This document shows positions 42,735-52,198 of a stretch of DNA of 64,000 bases, piece after piece; position 1 is the stretch's first letter; each line of letters opens with the position of its first letter. Under the pieces are notes generated by a model. That model had not been told where the DNA came from, searched no databases, and saw only the letters and a list, made by a program, of their open reading frames with translations. Source of the DNA: Chlamydiales bacterium (GTDB lineage Bacteria; Chlamydiota; Chlamydiia; Chlamydiales; JAAKFR01); the NCBI GenBank assembly GCA_022601445.1, contig JAJACP010000007.1, positions 1 through 64,000 of the forward strand. The letters are read 5' to 3'. A program made the position numbers and the translations under genes.

Positions 42735-43940
42735 ATGCTGCTTATCCTCTTATCCTTTTTGCGTGATGTGCTGGGCATCAAGGTGCCCCACGTATTTGAA
42801 TACTGCTCCACACGCATGGCGCTAGCGGCTATCACCTCTCTACTCGTGACTATCCTCTTTGGTAAGGTGTTCATCAAAAAACTCTACGAATGGAAAGTGG
42901 GCGACCGTGTCCGCTCTGAAGATTGCCCCCTTCTAGGAGAGCTCCACAGAAATAAAAATGAAACACCCACCATGGGGGGGATCCTCATTCTCTTCTCGCT
43001 CCTCATCTCTCTGTTTTTGTGGATGGATCTCAAAAGCCCCTTCACCCTCCTTCTCTTTGCCACAACCGTAGTTATTGGCTCTCTAGGTTCTTTCGATGAC
43101 TATCTGAAACTACGCTACAAAAATAAGAAAGGACTCTCAGGGAAATGGAAACTCTTGATTCAGGTCTCCTTCTCTTTTTTGATTGCCCTCTATTTACTTT
43201 GGACGCCTTTAACTGAAGTGCTGCACACAAACAGCTGGTTTGTGCCGCCTATTGCCAAAGAGGAAGTGGAATCACTATCAGATATGGCGCAACTCACAAC
43301 GCAAGAGTACGCAGCGCGTCTCTATGTTCCTTTCTTAAAAGAACATATCATCTTATTTTCTGGGATTGGGGTGCTAGTGATGGCGCTGTTTATTGCGCTT
43401 GTAATCACAGGTGCCTCAAATGCTGTTAACCTGACAGATGGGCTGGATGGACTGGCTACTGGGACGGTGATGCTAGCTGCCACTGCATTTGCTCTGATTG
43501 CCTTTATCTCTAATAATGTGGATTTTGCCCGCTATTTGCATATTCTCTACATCGAGGGAAGTGGGGAGATTGCCATTTATTTAGCTGCCCTGGCAGGTGC
43601 TTCTCTTGGGTTTCTCTGGTATAACGGCCACCCTGCTCAGGTGTTTATGGGGGATACTGGATCGCTTACTTTAGGCGCGATTTTGGGAGTGTCTGCGGTG
43701 CTGCTGAAACGGGAACTGCTTCTCGGTATTGTGGGCGGTGTTTTTGTGATCGAAGCGCTATCGGTGATGCTTCAGGTGGGAAGCTATAAGCTGCGCAACA
43801 AAAAACGGATCTTTTTGTGCGCGCCACTCCACCATCACTTTGAATACAAAGGGTGGGCAGAGACAAAAGTGGTGCTCCGCTTCTGGATTATTGGCCTTCT
43901 GCTCGCCATTGTCGGAATCGCAACTCTGAAATTTCAATAA
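42735..43940 (+). CDS. mraY: Phospho-MurNAc-pentapeptide translocase (lipid I synthesis)
   Basis: 401 residues with about ten spans. It transfers phospho-MurNAc-pentapeptide to undecaprenyl phosphate. Conserved sites: ETPTMGGILIL, SFDDYLKL, NAVNLTDGLDGLATG, FMGDTGSLTLG and APLHHHFEYKGW. It is about 40 residues longer than E. coli MraY, mostly in a loop around 165-205 (EEVESLSDMAQLTTQEYAARL). It overlaps murD by one base (TAATG). Confidence 0.95.
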   Translation: MLLILLSFLRDVLGIKVPHVFEYCSTRMALAAITSLLVTILFGKVFIKKLYEWKVGDRVRSEDCPLLGELHRNKNETPTMGGILILFSLLISLFLWMDLKSPFTLLLFATTVVIGSLGSFDDYLKLRYKNKKGLSGKWKLLIQVSFSFLIALYLLWTPLTEVLHTNSWFVPPIAKEEVESLSDMAQLTTQEYAARLYVPFLKEHIILFSGIGVLVMALFIALVITGASNAVNLTDGLDGLATGTVMLAATAFALIAFISNNVDFARYLHILYIEGSGEIAIYLAALAGASLGFLWYNGHPAQVFMGDTGSLTLGAILGVSAVLLKRELLLGIVGGVFVIEALSVMLQVGSYKLRNKKRIFLCAPLHHHFEYKGWAETKVVLRFWIIGLLLAIVGIATLKFQ

Positions 43941-45130
43941 TGCATACTCTTATTTTAGGCTTAGGAATTAGTGGAAAGGCGGCTTTAGAATTCTGTCAGA
44001 AACGGGGAGATCATGTTTCTGTTTATGATGATGTGAGCGCGCCGCATCCCGTCAAGTTAGACCAAATTGAGCGCGTGATTAAGTCCCCTGGGATTGCTCT
44101 TTCACATCCAATTGCAGAAGCGGCCCAAAAAGCGGGCATTCCTGTGATGGGTGAAATTGATCTGGCCCTGGCTGAGATCAAGGGAAAAACGTTATACGGT
44201 GTGACGGGGTCAAATGGAAAAACAACAACGACTTTGCTCACAGCGCATCTTCTTAACTTGTCTGGGAAAAAAACGTTAGCCGTGGGGAACGTGGGCACTT
44301 CACTCCTTTCACAAGTTGACTCTGATTATGCGTGTTTGGTCGTGGAGCTGAGCTCATTTCAACTGGAGTCGATTGTGGAACGTCCTGTTTTCGACGGGGC
44401 TGTTTTGCTTAATTTAACCCCTAACCATCTCGATCGGCATAAAACATTTGCAGCGTATGCCCAAGCAAAATTGCGCCTGCAGTCATGCTTGAAAAAGGGA
44501 GCTCCTTTTTACATCAGTGAGCAGGTGGCGCGCGCTTTTCCCGTCGAGGGACATGTTTTTGATATTGAAACGTTTTCCCAACTCAGTTATAGAGATAGGA
44601 GACTCTATGCGCACGATTTGCAAAATTGTGCCGCTGCCGCTGCACTTGCGGGTGTGGAGAGAAAAGTTGTGGAAGAGGGGCTGAAAACATTTGTGAAACC
44701 TCCTCACCGTATTGAGTTTGTACGGGAATGGAGAGGGGTCTCTTTTATCAACGATAGTAAAGCCACAAGCGTGGATGCCGTAAAAAAAGCTGTGGAGGCG
44801 CTACCGGCTCAAGTGGTTTTGATCGCTGGCGGTATCGATAAAGGGGGACTCTTTCAAGAATGGACCCCCTTGTTTCGTGAAAAAGTGCGTATGGTGTATG
44901 CGTTAGGAGAGGCTGCTTCGCGGATTGAAAGCGAATTGAGCCCTTCTATTCAAGTGGTGAGAGTTTCTTCGCTTGACGAAGGAGTCAAAAAAGCGGCACA
45001 CTACGCCCAAAAGGGTGATACTGTGTTATTATCTCCGGGTTGTTCGAGTTTTGATCAATTCAAAAATTACGAGCACCGCGGAGAGAGATTTAAAGAATTG
45101 GTGGGTGCACTTGAGGAGATACCGTCATGA
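43940..45130 (+). CDS. murD: UDP-MurNAc-L-alanine:D-glutamate ligase
   Basis: 396 residues starting at the ATG overlapping the mraY stop. N-terminal LGLGISGKAALEFCQKRG, ATP loop GVTGSNGKTTTT, then SSFQLESIVERPVFDGAVLLNLTPNHLDRH and FINDSKATSVDAVKKA. It adds D-Glu to UDP-MurNAc-L-Ala. The next gene overlaps by 4 bases. Confidence 0.95.
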   Translation: MHTLILGLGISGKAALEFCQKRGDHVSVYDDVSAPHPVKLDQIERVIKSPGIALSHPIAEAAQKAGIPVMGEIDLALAEIKGKTLYGVTGSNGKTTTTLLTAHLLNLSGKKTLAVGNVGTSLLSQVDSDYACLVVELSSFQLESIVERPVFDGAVLLNLTPNHLDRHKTFAAYAQAKLRLQSCLKKGAPFYISEQVARAFPVEGHVFDIETFSQLSYRDRRLYAHDLQNCAAAAALAGVERKVVEEGLKTFVKPPHRIEFVREWRGVSFINDSKATSVDAVKKAVEALPAQVVLIAGGIDKGGLFQEWTPLFREKVRMVYALGEAASRIESELSPSIQVVRVSSLDEGVKKAAHYAQKGDTVLLSPGCSSFDQFKNYEHRGERFKELVGALEEIPS

Positions 45131-45771
45131 GCCGTAGAGACACGATTATAGTAGCTGTATTGGTGAACGCCGCTTTACTGATGATTCTATTTGCAACAGC
45201 CGTTCGATCGGACAATGCAGAATCAGCCCAACAAGTTGAACTGGCTGAAGCGTCTTCTCCTAAAACAGAATCAAAAGAAGTAGACCTCTTTCACCACTAT
45301 GCGACTTCGGTGCCCACTTTAGCCGAAGCCGTTGCAGATCCGACCCCTTTTACCGAAGAAATCGAACTCGCTTTCAATCCTCCCGAGCTTGTACAACAAC
45401 CAAAAAAACATGTTGAAACACCTAAAACAGAGCCGCATGTTGTGGATGTGACGGTAAAAAAAGGCGATTTCCTAGAGAAAATTGCCAACGCAAATAACAC
45501 CACTGTTTCAGCAATCATGAAAGCAAATCAGCTGAGCTCAACCCAACTCAAAATCGGTCAAGTACTCAAAGTGCCTGTCTCTGAGACAAAACCCAAGCCG
45601 ATCTCTAAACCCTCTCTTGTTGAAGAGTATTATGTGGTCAAAGATGGAGATAATCCTTGGGTGATCGCTTCTCGTAACAATCTGCGTTTAGATGAGTTGC
45701 TAAAGTTAAATGGGTTGGATGATCAAAAAGCGCGTCGTCTTCGCCCTGGAGACCGTCTGAGAATTAAATGA
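45127..45771 (+). CDS. LysM-domain protein with one membrane anchor (annotated nlpD in chlamydiae)
   Basis: 214 residues: an N-terminal span (about 8-25), a linker rich in Pro, Glu and Lys, then two LysM domains, VTVKKGDFLEKIANANNTT..VLKVPV (about 108-152) and YYVVKDGDNPWVIASRNN..RLRIK (about 168-214). LysM domains bind the sugar backbone of peptidoglycan. Unlike true NlpD it has no M23 peptidase domain. Its place between murD and ftsW matches CT759 and points to wall synthesis or division. It overlaps both neighbours by 4 bases. Confidence 0.88.
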   Translation: MSRRDTIIVAVLVNAALLMILFATAVRSDNAESAQQVELAEASSPKTESKEVDLFHHYATSVPTLAEAVADPTPFTEEIELAFNPPELVQQPKKHVETPKTEPHVVDVTVKKGDFLEKIANANNTTVSAIMKANQLSSTQLKIGQVLKVPVSETKPKPISKPSLVEEYYVVKDGDNPWVIASRNNLRLDELLKLNGLDDQKARRLRPGDRLRIK

Positions 45772-46928
45772 GATCCTTAATTCTCATCTGTGTCATCTTG
45801 ATTTTTGCTCTTGGTTTGGTGATGGTTTTCAACACCTCTTCAGCAGAGATTTTAGACAGAGCTCTTGATCGCAGTACGCACCAAGCCCTTTTCCGGCAGA
45901 TTGTGTATGCAACCATTGGACTTCTCCTCTCTATTTTGGTGTGGAAAGTAGGCTATACGCACTTATTGAGGCTCAGTCCCTACCTTCTTTTTTTTGCGAC
46001 TCTCTCTCTTGTTTTCGTTTTTGTTCCGGGAATCGGAACAGTTCGAAATGGGGCTCATAGATGGGTGGGGATCGGCTCTTTCACTTTTCAGCCATCTGAG
46101 GTTGTAAAGTACCTCGTTCCCATGGTCTACATTGAGTGGATTGTCCGTCGCTATAAACACGAGGTCTCCTTTCTCACTTTTTGTAAAATTGTCTCGATTC
46201 TGGCCATTCCGATGTTTTTGATTATGGTAGAGCCTGACAATGGAACCACAGCGGTGATCGGAGCCTCTCTGATCCCTCTTTTTTTTATCAGTGGCATCCG
46301 CTTTAAATATTGGGCTCTACCTGTTCTGGTGCTTTTATCAATCGGCACGGTTGCGGCCTTTCAACTTCCTTATGTGAAAGGGCGTCTCTCTGTTTACTTG
46401 AATCCCGAGTTAGATATCCGGGGTAAAGGACATCAGCCCCATCAGGCCAAAATCGCTGCCGGCTCAGGAAAGCTGTTAGGACGAGGCCCTGGAGCAAGTT
46501 TGCAAAAATTAACTTATCTTCCCGAAGCTCAAAATGATTACATTGCTGCTATCTATGCTGAAGAATTTGGGTTTATTGGCATTTTGCTCCTGATTTCGCT
46601 CTATATGTTGCTCGCTTTTGGCGGCTTTTCCATTGCGATGCGTACCCCAACGGCTTTAGGTTGTTATCTAGCCATGGCAATTACCTTTTTGATTTCTTTG
46701 CAAGCCTTTCTTAATTTGGGAGTTGTGTCGGGTTTGCTCCCAAGTAAGGGAGTCAACCTTCCCTTCTTTAGCCAGGGAGGAACCTCACTTGTTGCCAATA
46801 TCATTGGACTCGCTGTTTTACTAAATGTGGGAAGTTATGAAAAAAAAGAGACTCATTTTGAGCGCAGGCGGTACCGGAGGGCATCTCTTTCCGGCACAGG
46901 CTCTGGCCCAGTCATTAACCGATTATGA
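45768..46928 (+). CDS. ftsW: FtsW/RodA-family lipid II polymerase
   Basis: 386 residues, about ten spans. SEDS-family signatures: RNGAHRWVGIGSFTFQPSEVVKY, GPGASLQKLTYLPEAQNDYIAAIYAEEFG and LLPSKGVNLPFFSQGGTSLVANI. SEDS proteins polymerise lipid II. The gene runs 92 bases into murG, an unusually long overlap; the last 30 or so residues (KKETHFERRRYRR onward) are a basic tail encoded over the murG start. Confidence 0.92.
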   Translation: MRSLILICVILIFALGLVMVFNTSSAEILDRALDRSTHQALFRQIVYATIGLLLSILVWKVGYTHLLRLSPYLLFFATLSLVFVFVPGIGTVRNGAHRWVGIGSFTFQPSEVVKYLVPMVYIEWIVRRYKHEVSFLTFCKIVSILAIPMFLIMVEPDNGTTAVIGASLIPLFFISGIRFKYWALPVLVLLSIGTVAAFQLPYVKGRLSVYLNPELDIRGKGHQPHQAKIAAGSGKLLGRGPGASLQKLTYLPEAQNDYIAAIYAEEFGFIGILLLISLYMLLAFGGFSIAMRTPTALGCYLAMAITFLISLQAFLNLGVVSGLLPSKGVNLPFFSQGGTSLVANIIGLAVLLNVGSYEKKETHFERRRYRRASLSGTGSGPVINRL

Positions 46929-47877
46929 TGTGCTTTTTGTTGCCGGAGGATTGAACAAAAACCGCTTCTTTGATCGCTCGCGCTATCCGTACAAAGAAAT
47001 TGATACGGCAACGTTCCGTTTTTCTAAGCCTGTTCAAGTGCTCTTAAGAAGTGGGCACATCGTAAAAGGGGTGCAGCAGAGCCGGCAGATTGTCCGCTCG
47101 TTTGCTCCTGACGCGATTGTGGGGTTTGGAAGTTACTACACGCTCCCACTTTTAGTTGCGGGGGTGTGGCAAAAAGTGCCGATTATTTTACACGAACAAA
47201 ATACTGTTCCTGGAAAAGTCAATCGCCTCCTTTCTCGCTTTGCCAAAACTACAGCCATTACATTTCCTGAATCCTCAACCTGGCTACGAGGTAAAACGCA
47301 GCTGGTACCTTTTCCTCTCAGGCCGCAACCCAGTGGCGACCCTTGGAGCTACTTTGGGCTTGAAAAAGGGAAACCCACTCTTCTTGTTTTCGGTGGTTCA
47401 CAGGGAGCTGACCATCTCAACACCCTCTTTTTGGATGCGCTTCCCTACCTTTCTGATTATCAGATTCTCCACTTCACTGGAAAAGCGTGTGACAAGATCG
47501 AGCCGCTCTATCAAAAACGTGGCCCTCAGTACTGCGTCAAACCGTTTGAGCCGATGATGCATCTCGCGATGCAAATTGCCGATTTAGCGGTGACCCGAGC
47601 TGGCGCCTCTACCCTTGCTGAGTTGTTAGATCAGCAGACACCGGCACTTCTGATTCCCTTCCCCTATGCCACAGATAATCATCAGGAGAAAAACGCGCGC
47701 CACTTTGTCGGAGGGGAGGTCTACTTGGAAAAAGAATTAACAGCAGAAAAACTCGCTGAGGCCATTTTGCGCTTTCCTATTAAAGAGAAAAAAGAGGCAA
47801 TGGACACTTTGAAACACAAACAAACTCATATCTCCTTGGCTCAGGTGATTGAAGAGGTGATTGCGCATGAAGAATAA
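46837..47877 (+). CDS. murG: MurG, lipid II-forming N-acetylglucosaminyltransferase
   Basis: 346 residues from MKKKRLILSAGGTGGHLFPAQALA; GGGAAG lies before this ATG. Donor-site motifs: FGGSQGADHLN and VTRAGASTLAELLDQQTPALLIPFPYATDNHQEKNA. It converts lipid I to lipid II at the inner membrane. Its start lies inside ftsW and its end overlaps murC-ddl by 11 bases. Confidence 0.95.
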   Translation: MKKKRLILSAGGTGGHLFPAQALAQSLTDYDVLFVAGGLNKNRFFDRSRYPYKEIDTATFRFSKPVQVLLRSGHIVKGVQQSRQIVRSFAPDAIVGFGSYYTLPLLVAGVWQKVPIILHEQNTVPGKVNRLLSRFAKTTAITFPESSTWLRGKTQLVPFPLRPQPSGDPWSYFGLEKGKPTLLVFGGSQGADHLNTLFLDALPYLSDYQILHFTGKACDKIEPLYQKRGPQYCVKPFEPMMHLAMQIADLAVTRAGASTLAELLDQQTPALLIPFPYATDNHQEKNARHFVGGEVYLEKELTAEKLAEAILRFPIKEKKEAMDTLKHKQTHISLAQVIEEVIAHEE

Positions 47878-50266
47878 AAATTACCACTTTATTGGGATCG
47901 GGGGCATCGGAATGAGTGCTTTAGCTCACATTCTGTTGGATAAAAAGATCTCCGTATCGGGAAGCGATGTTTCTACCTCGACTCTACTCGATCAACTCCA
48001 AAAAAAAGGCGCGCAAGTCAAAAAAGGGCACGCCTCTGCACATATTTCAGCTCACGATACCGTTGTCTATAGCTCAGGTATTCAGCAAAACAATCCTGAA
48101 TTAGTCGAAGCTAAATCATTGAATTGCAATATATTACACAGATCAGAACTGCTCGCTGAGCTGATGCAGGGGCAGCGTACCTTTGTGTGTTGCGGCACAC
48201 ACGGTAAAACCACCACAACCTCACTTTTAGCAGCCGCTTTAGTAGAGGGAGGGATGAATCCTTCCTACGCGATAGGAGGGTTGTTTAAAGGGTTAAATGG
48301 ACAGTTTGGACAAGAGGGAGGGTGTTTTGTTGCGGAAGGGGATGAAAGTGATGGAACCTTTCTCAATTATTATCCTGATGGGGGCATCATCACCAACGTG
48401 GAACCTGAGCATATGGAGCACTATAAGACCCCTGATGTGCTTTATCAGGCATTTGACACCTTCTTTAGTCAGGTGGCTAATCCTGAGCAGCTCTTTTATT
48501 GCGGCGACGACGCTGTTTTAATGCGTTTGGCACGTGGTCGAGGCATTTCTTACGGTTTCTCTGCTCACTGCACACTCCATCTTTCTCATTACCATCAAGC
48601 AGGGTGGAAAAGCTACTTTGATCTCTCTTTTGAGGGGCGTGTTTATAAAGCGGTAGAAATCGCTTTAGTTGGAGAGCATCAAGCGCTGAATGCTGCAGCT
48701 GTTTTTGGACTGGCTTTGAGCTTGGGTGTTGAAGAAAAAAAGATCCGTGCTGCTTTGGCGACATTTCCTGGAATTGGGAGGAGGTGTGAAAAGAAACAAG
48801 AGAGGGGAGGCGCTCTTTTTCTGGACGATTATGCCCACCATCCTACCGAAATTGAAAAAACACTGGGAGCTATTAAAGAGGCGGTTGAAGAGAGGCGTTT
48901 AGTTGTGCTCTTTCAACCTCATCGCTACACTCGCACCCGTGACACACTTGAGGCGCTGGCTTTAGCCTTTGAAAGTGCCGATTATGTTTATGTTACAGAT
49001 GTGTATACGGCTGGTGAGACTCCAATCGAGGGTGTCACTGCTCAAAATCTGGTAAAAAAAATACAAGAGCACTCCACTGTTCCCTGCTCCTACTTGTCCA
49101 AACACAAATGGGCGGAAATCAGGCTGCAGCCTCACGATGTCTTTGTTTCAATGGGAGCAGGAGATGTCACGCATGCCATCGAGCAAGTGGCAGCTCCTCA
49201 AAGACTGTCTGTGGGAGTGGTTTTTGGAGGGGCCTCGTGTGAGCATGAAATCTCTTTGCGATCGGCTCGTTTTGTGGCAGCTTCGCTCGATCGTCACTTG
49301 TATGAGGTGCGCTATTTTGGCATCGATAAAGAGGGGAGATGGGTGACCGGGGACGCGGCTCAAGAGATTCTTAAGAATGACGAAGAGGTCTCTTCACCTT
49401 TATGCCGACCCATTTTTGAGGTGATCAAAGAACTAGAGGCGTGTGACCTGTTTTTGCCCATTTTGCATGGAACCTATGGAGAAGATGGCACTTTGCAGGG
49501 GTTCTTCGAAATCTTGGGTAAGCCCTATCTAGGGCCCGACTACCGTGCCTGCGCTCTTTCGATGGATAAAGTACTCACCAAACGGCTTGTGGCCTCCTAC
49601 GGGGTGGCGACACCAAAAGATCTCTCTTTCGGGCATGTCCAGTGGAATCAGAAAAAAGAGAAGCTTCTCTATCAAATTGAGCAGACTCTCACTTATCCAC
49701 TCTATGTCAAGCCTGTTCATTTAGGATCTAGCGTGGGGATCAGTTACGTTGAGGTCTCTGAAAAACTCGAGGCGGCCATCGAAAAGGCCTTCCGTTTTGA
49801 TACAATGGTGATGATCGAGGAGGGGAAAGTAGGCTGTCGTGAACTCGAATTTGCTGTTGTCGGAAATAGCCACGCCTATCGAGTGATGGCGCCGGCGCCT
49901 GGAGAGAAGCTTGCTGCAGGTACCTTTGTGGACTATGCCAAGAAATATGGCTCTCAATCCGTGCAAACGACAGTAACCCCTACTCTTCCGGCTGATCTGA
50001 TTGAAAAGGGGAGACAAACTGCCGCTGCGGCTTATCAGGCAGTCGGCTGTAGCGGGATGACACGCGTTGATTTTCTTCTGGATCAAGAGGGGAAGTACTG
50101 GTTTTTTGAAATGAATCCGATTCCCGGCTTGCAGTCTTTAAGTCTGTTTCCCAAGATATGGAAACGAGAAGGTGTGGAGCCAGAACAACTTTTTAACAGG
50201 TTGATTATTTTATCTCTGCAGCGTAAACGGCAACAGGATCGACATTTTCAATGTTTAAATTCCTAA
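47867..50266 (+). CDS. murC-ddl: Fused MurC-Ddl: UDP-MurNAc:L-alanine ligase and D-Ala-D-Ala ligase
   Basis: 799 residues. The MurC half (about 1-450) starts with FIGIGGIGMSALAHIL, has CGTHGKTTTTSLLAAAL and DDYAHHPTEIEKTL. The Ddl half (about 450-799) starts SVGVVFGGASCEHEISLRSA, with PILHGTYGEDGTLQG, KPVHLGSSVGISYVE and FFEMNPIPGLQ. The fusion is a known feature of chlamydiae. It supplies two steps of the stem peptide: adding L-Ala and making D-Ala-D-Ala for MurF. No disruption seen in either half. Confidence 0.96.
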   Translation: MKNKNYHFIGIGGIGMSALAHILLDKKISVSGSDVSTSTLLDQLQKKGAQVKKGHASAHISAHDTVVYSSGIQQNNPELVEAKSLNCNILHRSELLAELMQGQRTFVCCGTHGKTTTTSLLAAALVEGGMNPSYAIGGLFKGLNGQFGQEGGCFVAEGDESDGTFLNYYPDGGIITNVEPEHMEHYKTPDVLYQAFDTFFSQVANPEQLFYCGDDAVLMRLARGRGISYGFSAHCTLHLSHYHQAGWKSYFDLSFEGRVYKAVEIALVGEHQALNAAAVFGLALSLGVEEKKIRAALATFPGIGRRCEKKQERGGALFLDDYAHHPTEIEKTLGAIKEAVEERRLVVLFQPHRYTRTRDTLEALALAFESADYVYVTDVYTAGETPIEGVTAQNLVKKIQEHSTVPCSYLSKHKWAEIRLQPHDVFVSMGAGDVTHAIEQVAAPQRLSVGVVFGGASCEHEISLRSARFVAASLDRHLYEVRYFGIDKEGRWVTGDAAQEILKNDEEVSSPLCRPIFEVIKELEACDLFLPILHGTYGEDGTLQGFFEILGKPYLGPDYRACALSMDKVLTKRLVASYGVATPKDLSFGHVQWNQKKEKLLYQIEQTLTYPLYVKPVHLGSSVGISYVEVSEKLEAAIEKAFRFDTMVMIEEGKVGCRELEFAVVGNSHAYRVMAPAPGEKLAAGTFVDYAKKYGSQSVQTTVTPTLPADLIEKGRQTAAAAYQAVGCSGMTRVDFLLDQEGKYWFFEMNPIPGLQSLSLFPKIWKREGVEPEQLFNRLIILSLQRKRQQDRHFQCLNS

Positions 50267-51048
50267 ATCCAGGTCCCCGTTACTCTTGGAAAAAAGTAGT
50301 GCTCCTGATTGCTCTTTCCACTTTTTGTCTAACAGGTGGCACTGTAGGAGCCTATCTTTTTTATCGCTATACGCAGCATTTGCATGCCACAAATGCTTCA
50401 TCTGTTGTGCAAGCTGTTGTACAAGCGACTGCAGATTACACCCCACTTCAAACAGCCTACCTCGCTGAGGTTTTAGAGCTCTCTCAAGACAAACCGGTTT
50501 ATCTCAGTCAGTTTGAAATTGATGAGGCTCACGAACGTCTCAAGGCTACGCATCTGATTCGCCATGCCTTGATCAAGAAAATCAAGCCTAATATCCTTTA
50601 TATTGAATATGATGTGCGTAAACCACTTGCTTTTCTGGGAGATTATTCCAACACAATTATGGATGAAGAGGGAGTCTTTGTTCCCTACCTTCCGTTTTAC
50701 TCACCTCGCCTTCTGCCTGAGATCTATTTGGGTGCGCAAGCACCTCCCAATCCGTGGGGGGAGAGTATGGAGAGCAAATATGTGGAGTGGGCGCATGCAA
50801 TTTTAGCCCGTTTTGAGTCAGGTGTTTTGAAGCGGATCGACTTTTCTCAATGTGAATCACCAAGTAGCGGCACTCGGCAGATCGTTTTGACCTTGGAGGA
50901 GGGGACCTTATTACGTCTTACACCAAAAAATTATGCCCAAGAACTTACCTATTACTTTATGATCCTTGACCGGATGGCCGAGCGTGTCCGTTCCAGTGTC
51001 ATTGATTTGAGAAACCCTGAAGTAGCGTATATCACCGATGCAACCTGA
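50251..51048 (+). CDS. ftsQ: FtsQ-like division protein with POTRA domain
   Basis: 265 residues: a cytosolic N-terminus, one span (about 17-38), then a POTRA-like stretch (about 60-105) and a FtsQ beta domain with LIKKIKPNILYIEYDVRKPLAFLGDYSN and MDEEGVFVP. FtsQ links early and late division proteins. Sequence identity in this family is low, so the call rests on layout and on the location after murC-ddl (CT764 region, from memory). It overlaps murC-ddl by 16 bases and cutA by 11. Confidence 0.82.
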   Translation: MFKFLNPGPRYSWKKVVLLIALSTFCLTGGTVGAYLFYRYTQHLHATNASSVVQAVVQATADYTPLQTAYLAEVLELSQDKPVYLSQFEIDEAHERLKATHLIRHALIKKIKPNILYIEYDVRKPLAFLGDYSNTIMDEEGVFVPYLPFYSPRLLPEIYLGAQAPPNPWGESMESKYVEWAHAILARFESGVLKRIDFSQCESPSSGTRQIVLTLEEGTLLRLTPKNYAQELTYYFMILDRMAERVRSSVIDLRNPEVAYITDAT

Positions 51049-51367
51049 ATTTATTCAAATTTATTGGACGTGTGGCAGCCTCGATGAGGCTAGACAGACA
51101 TCCCGTTATCTCGTTGAAGAGAAACTTGTGGCGTGCGCCAATATTATCCCCTGGATTGAATCGATTTTTCTTTGGGATGAGCAAGTGGACACGAGTCAAG
51201 AGACTAAAGTAATTTTTAAAACCCAGTACGCCCTTTTTGATGCAGTCAAAGAGGCGATTTTAAAGCGTTCTAAGTATGAGGTTCCAGAAATTTTGATGGT
51301 TCCTATCCTAGGGGGAAATCAGGAATATCTCGACTGGCTTGCACAAAACACGCCTACTATGAGATAG
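51038..51367 (+). CDS. cutA: CutA-like divalent-ion tolerance protein
   Basis: 109 residues, the usual length for CutA, with the motif YLVEEKLVACANIIPWIESIFLWDEQV and EVPEILMVPILGGNQEYLDWL. CutA forms stable trimers with a ferredoxin-like fold; a role in copper tolerance has been suggested but is not firmly established. It overlaps ftsQ by 11 bases. Confidence 0.92.
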   Translation: MQPEFIQIYWTCGSLDEARQTSRYLVEEKLVACANIIPWIESIFLWDEQVDTSQETKVIFKTQYALFDAVKEAILKRSKYEVPEILMVPILGGNQEYLDWLAQNTPTMR

Positions 51368-51407
51368 TTTCTATTTTTCGGGACCATTCCAACCTAAAGG
51401 GATTCGT

Positions 51408-51767
51408 ATGGAAGAATTTGTTGCTTATATCATTAAAAATCTCGTTTCTAATCCAGAAGATGTCCTCGTTTCCTCTTCTGCAGACCAAGAAAAAGTGCGC
51501 ATTGAAATCCGTGTAGCGCAAGAAGATGTCGGTAAAGTGATCGGCCGTCGTGGAAACACCATTAACGCCCTACGTACAATTGTGCGCACAGTGGCAACGC
51601 GCTTGGGTCAAAAAGCGCAAGTCGAGCTCATTCAGAACGACGTAGAGGGTGAAGAAGTTGTAGCTGTTGAGGAGTGCTCGGTTGAAGAGGCCTGCGCTGA
51701 CGAAGCATCTACTACCGAAGAGGTCGAAAAAGAAGAGAGTTGCGCAGCAGAACCAGCCTTGACCTAA
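51408..51767 (+). CDS. khpA: KhpA-like KH-domain RNA-binding protein
   Basis: 119 residues. A single type II KH domain (about 1-78) with the GxxG loop in DVGKVIGRRGNTINALRTIVRT; an acidic, cysteine-containing tail (about 80-119, rich in Glu) follows, which is longer than in most KhpA proteins. KhpA binds RNA with KhpB and affects cell size and translation in Gram-positives. AAGGGA lies before the start. Confidence 0.87.
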   Translation: MEEFVAYIIKNLVSNPEDVLVSSSADQEKVRIEIRVAQEDVGKVIGRRGNTINALRTIVRTVATRLGQKAQVELIQNDVEGEEVVAVEECSVEEACADEASTTEEVEKEESCAAEPALT

Positions 51768-51853
51768 GATGAGACATAAGGATCGATAAGACCCTCTGTT
51801 GAATTAATTCTTTAAATCGCGATAATAGAACAAAAAAAGAGCAAAGGCAAAAT

Positions 51854-52186
51854 ATGGAAGCGCAGGTTGAAGAGAAAGGTGACGTTGTGATTGTACGTGT
51901 TGAAGGGCGCTTAGATGCCGCTTCCTCACCTCAGCTTGAAAAGAAAATCAATTCAATCGTCGACTCTGGACACTTTAAGCTCGTTCTCAATTTTGCCGGC
52001 GTCGAGTACCTCAGTAGTGCGGGGATGCGTCTCATGTTATCCGTCTCAAAAAAACTCAAACATCTTGAGGGCAAGGTCGTTGCCTGTTCGCTGAATGATG
52101 AAGTGATGGACGTGATCAAGATGGCCGGTTTTCACCAGGTTTTGGAGTTGTATCCGACTGAAGAGGAATGTTTTAGTCATTTATAA
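51854..52186 (+). CDS. rsbV: RsbV-like anti-anti-sigma factor (STAS domain)
   Basis: 110 residues, one STAS domain. The phosphorylatable serine is in YLSSAGMRLML and the N-terminal strand reads VVIVRVEGRLDAASSPQLEKKI. Dephosphorylated RsbV binds the RsbW kinase and frees the partner it holds. Chlamydiae have such partner-switching modules affecting development. It sits at the CT765 position, just before miaA. Confidence 0.92.
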   Translation: MEAQVEEKGDVVIVRVEGRLDAASSPQLEKKINSIVDSGHFKLVLNFAGVEYLSSAGMRLMLSVSKKLKHLEGKVVACSLNDEVMDVIKMAGFHQVLELYPTEEECFSHL

Positions 52187-52198
52187 GAGAAGCGTATA

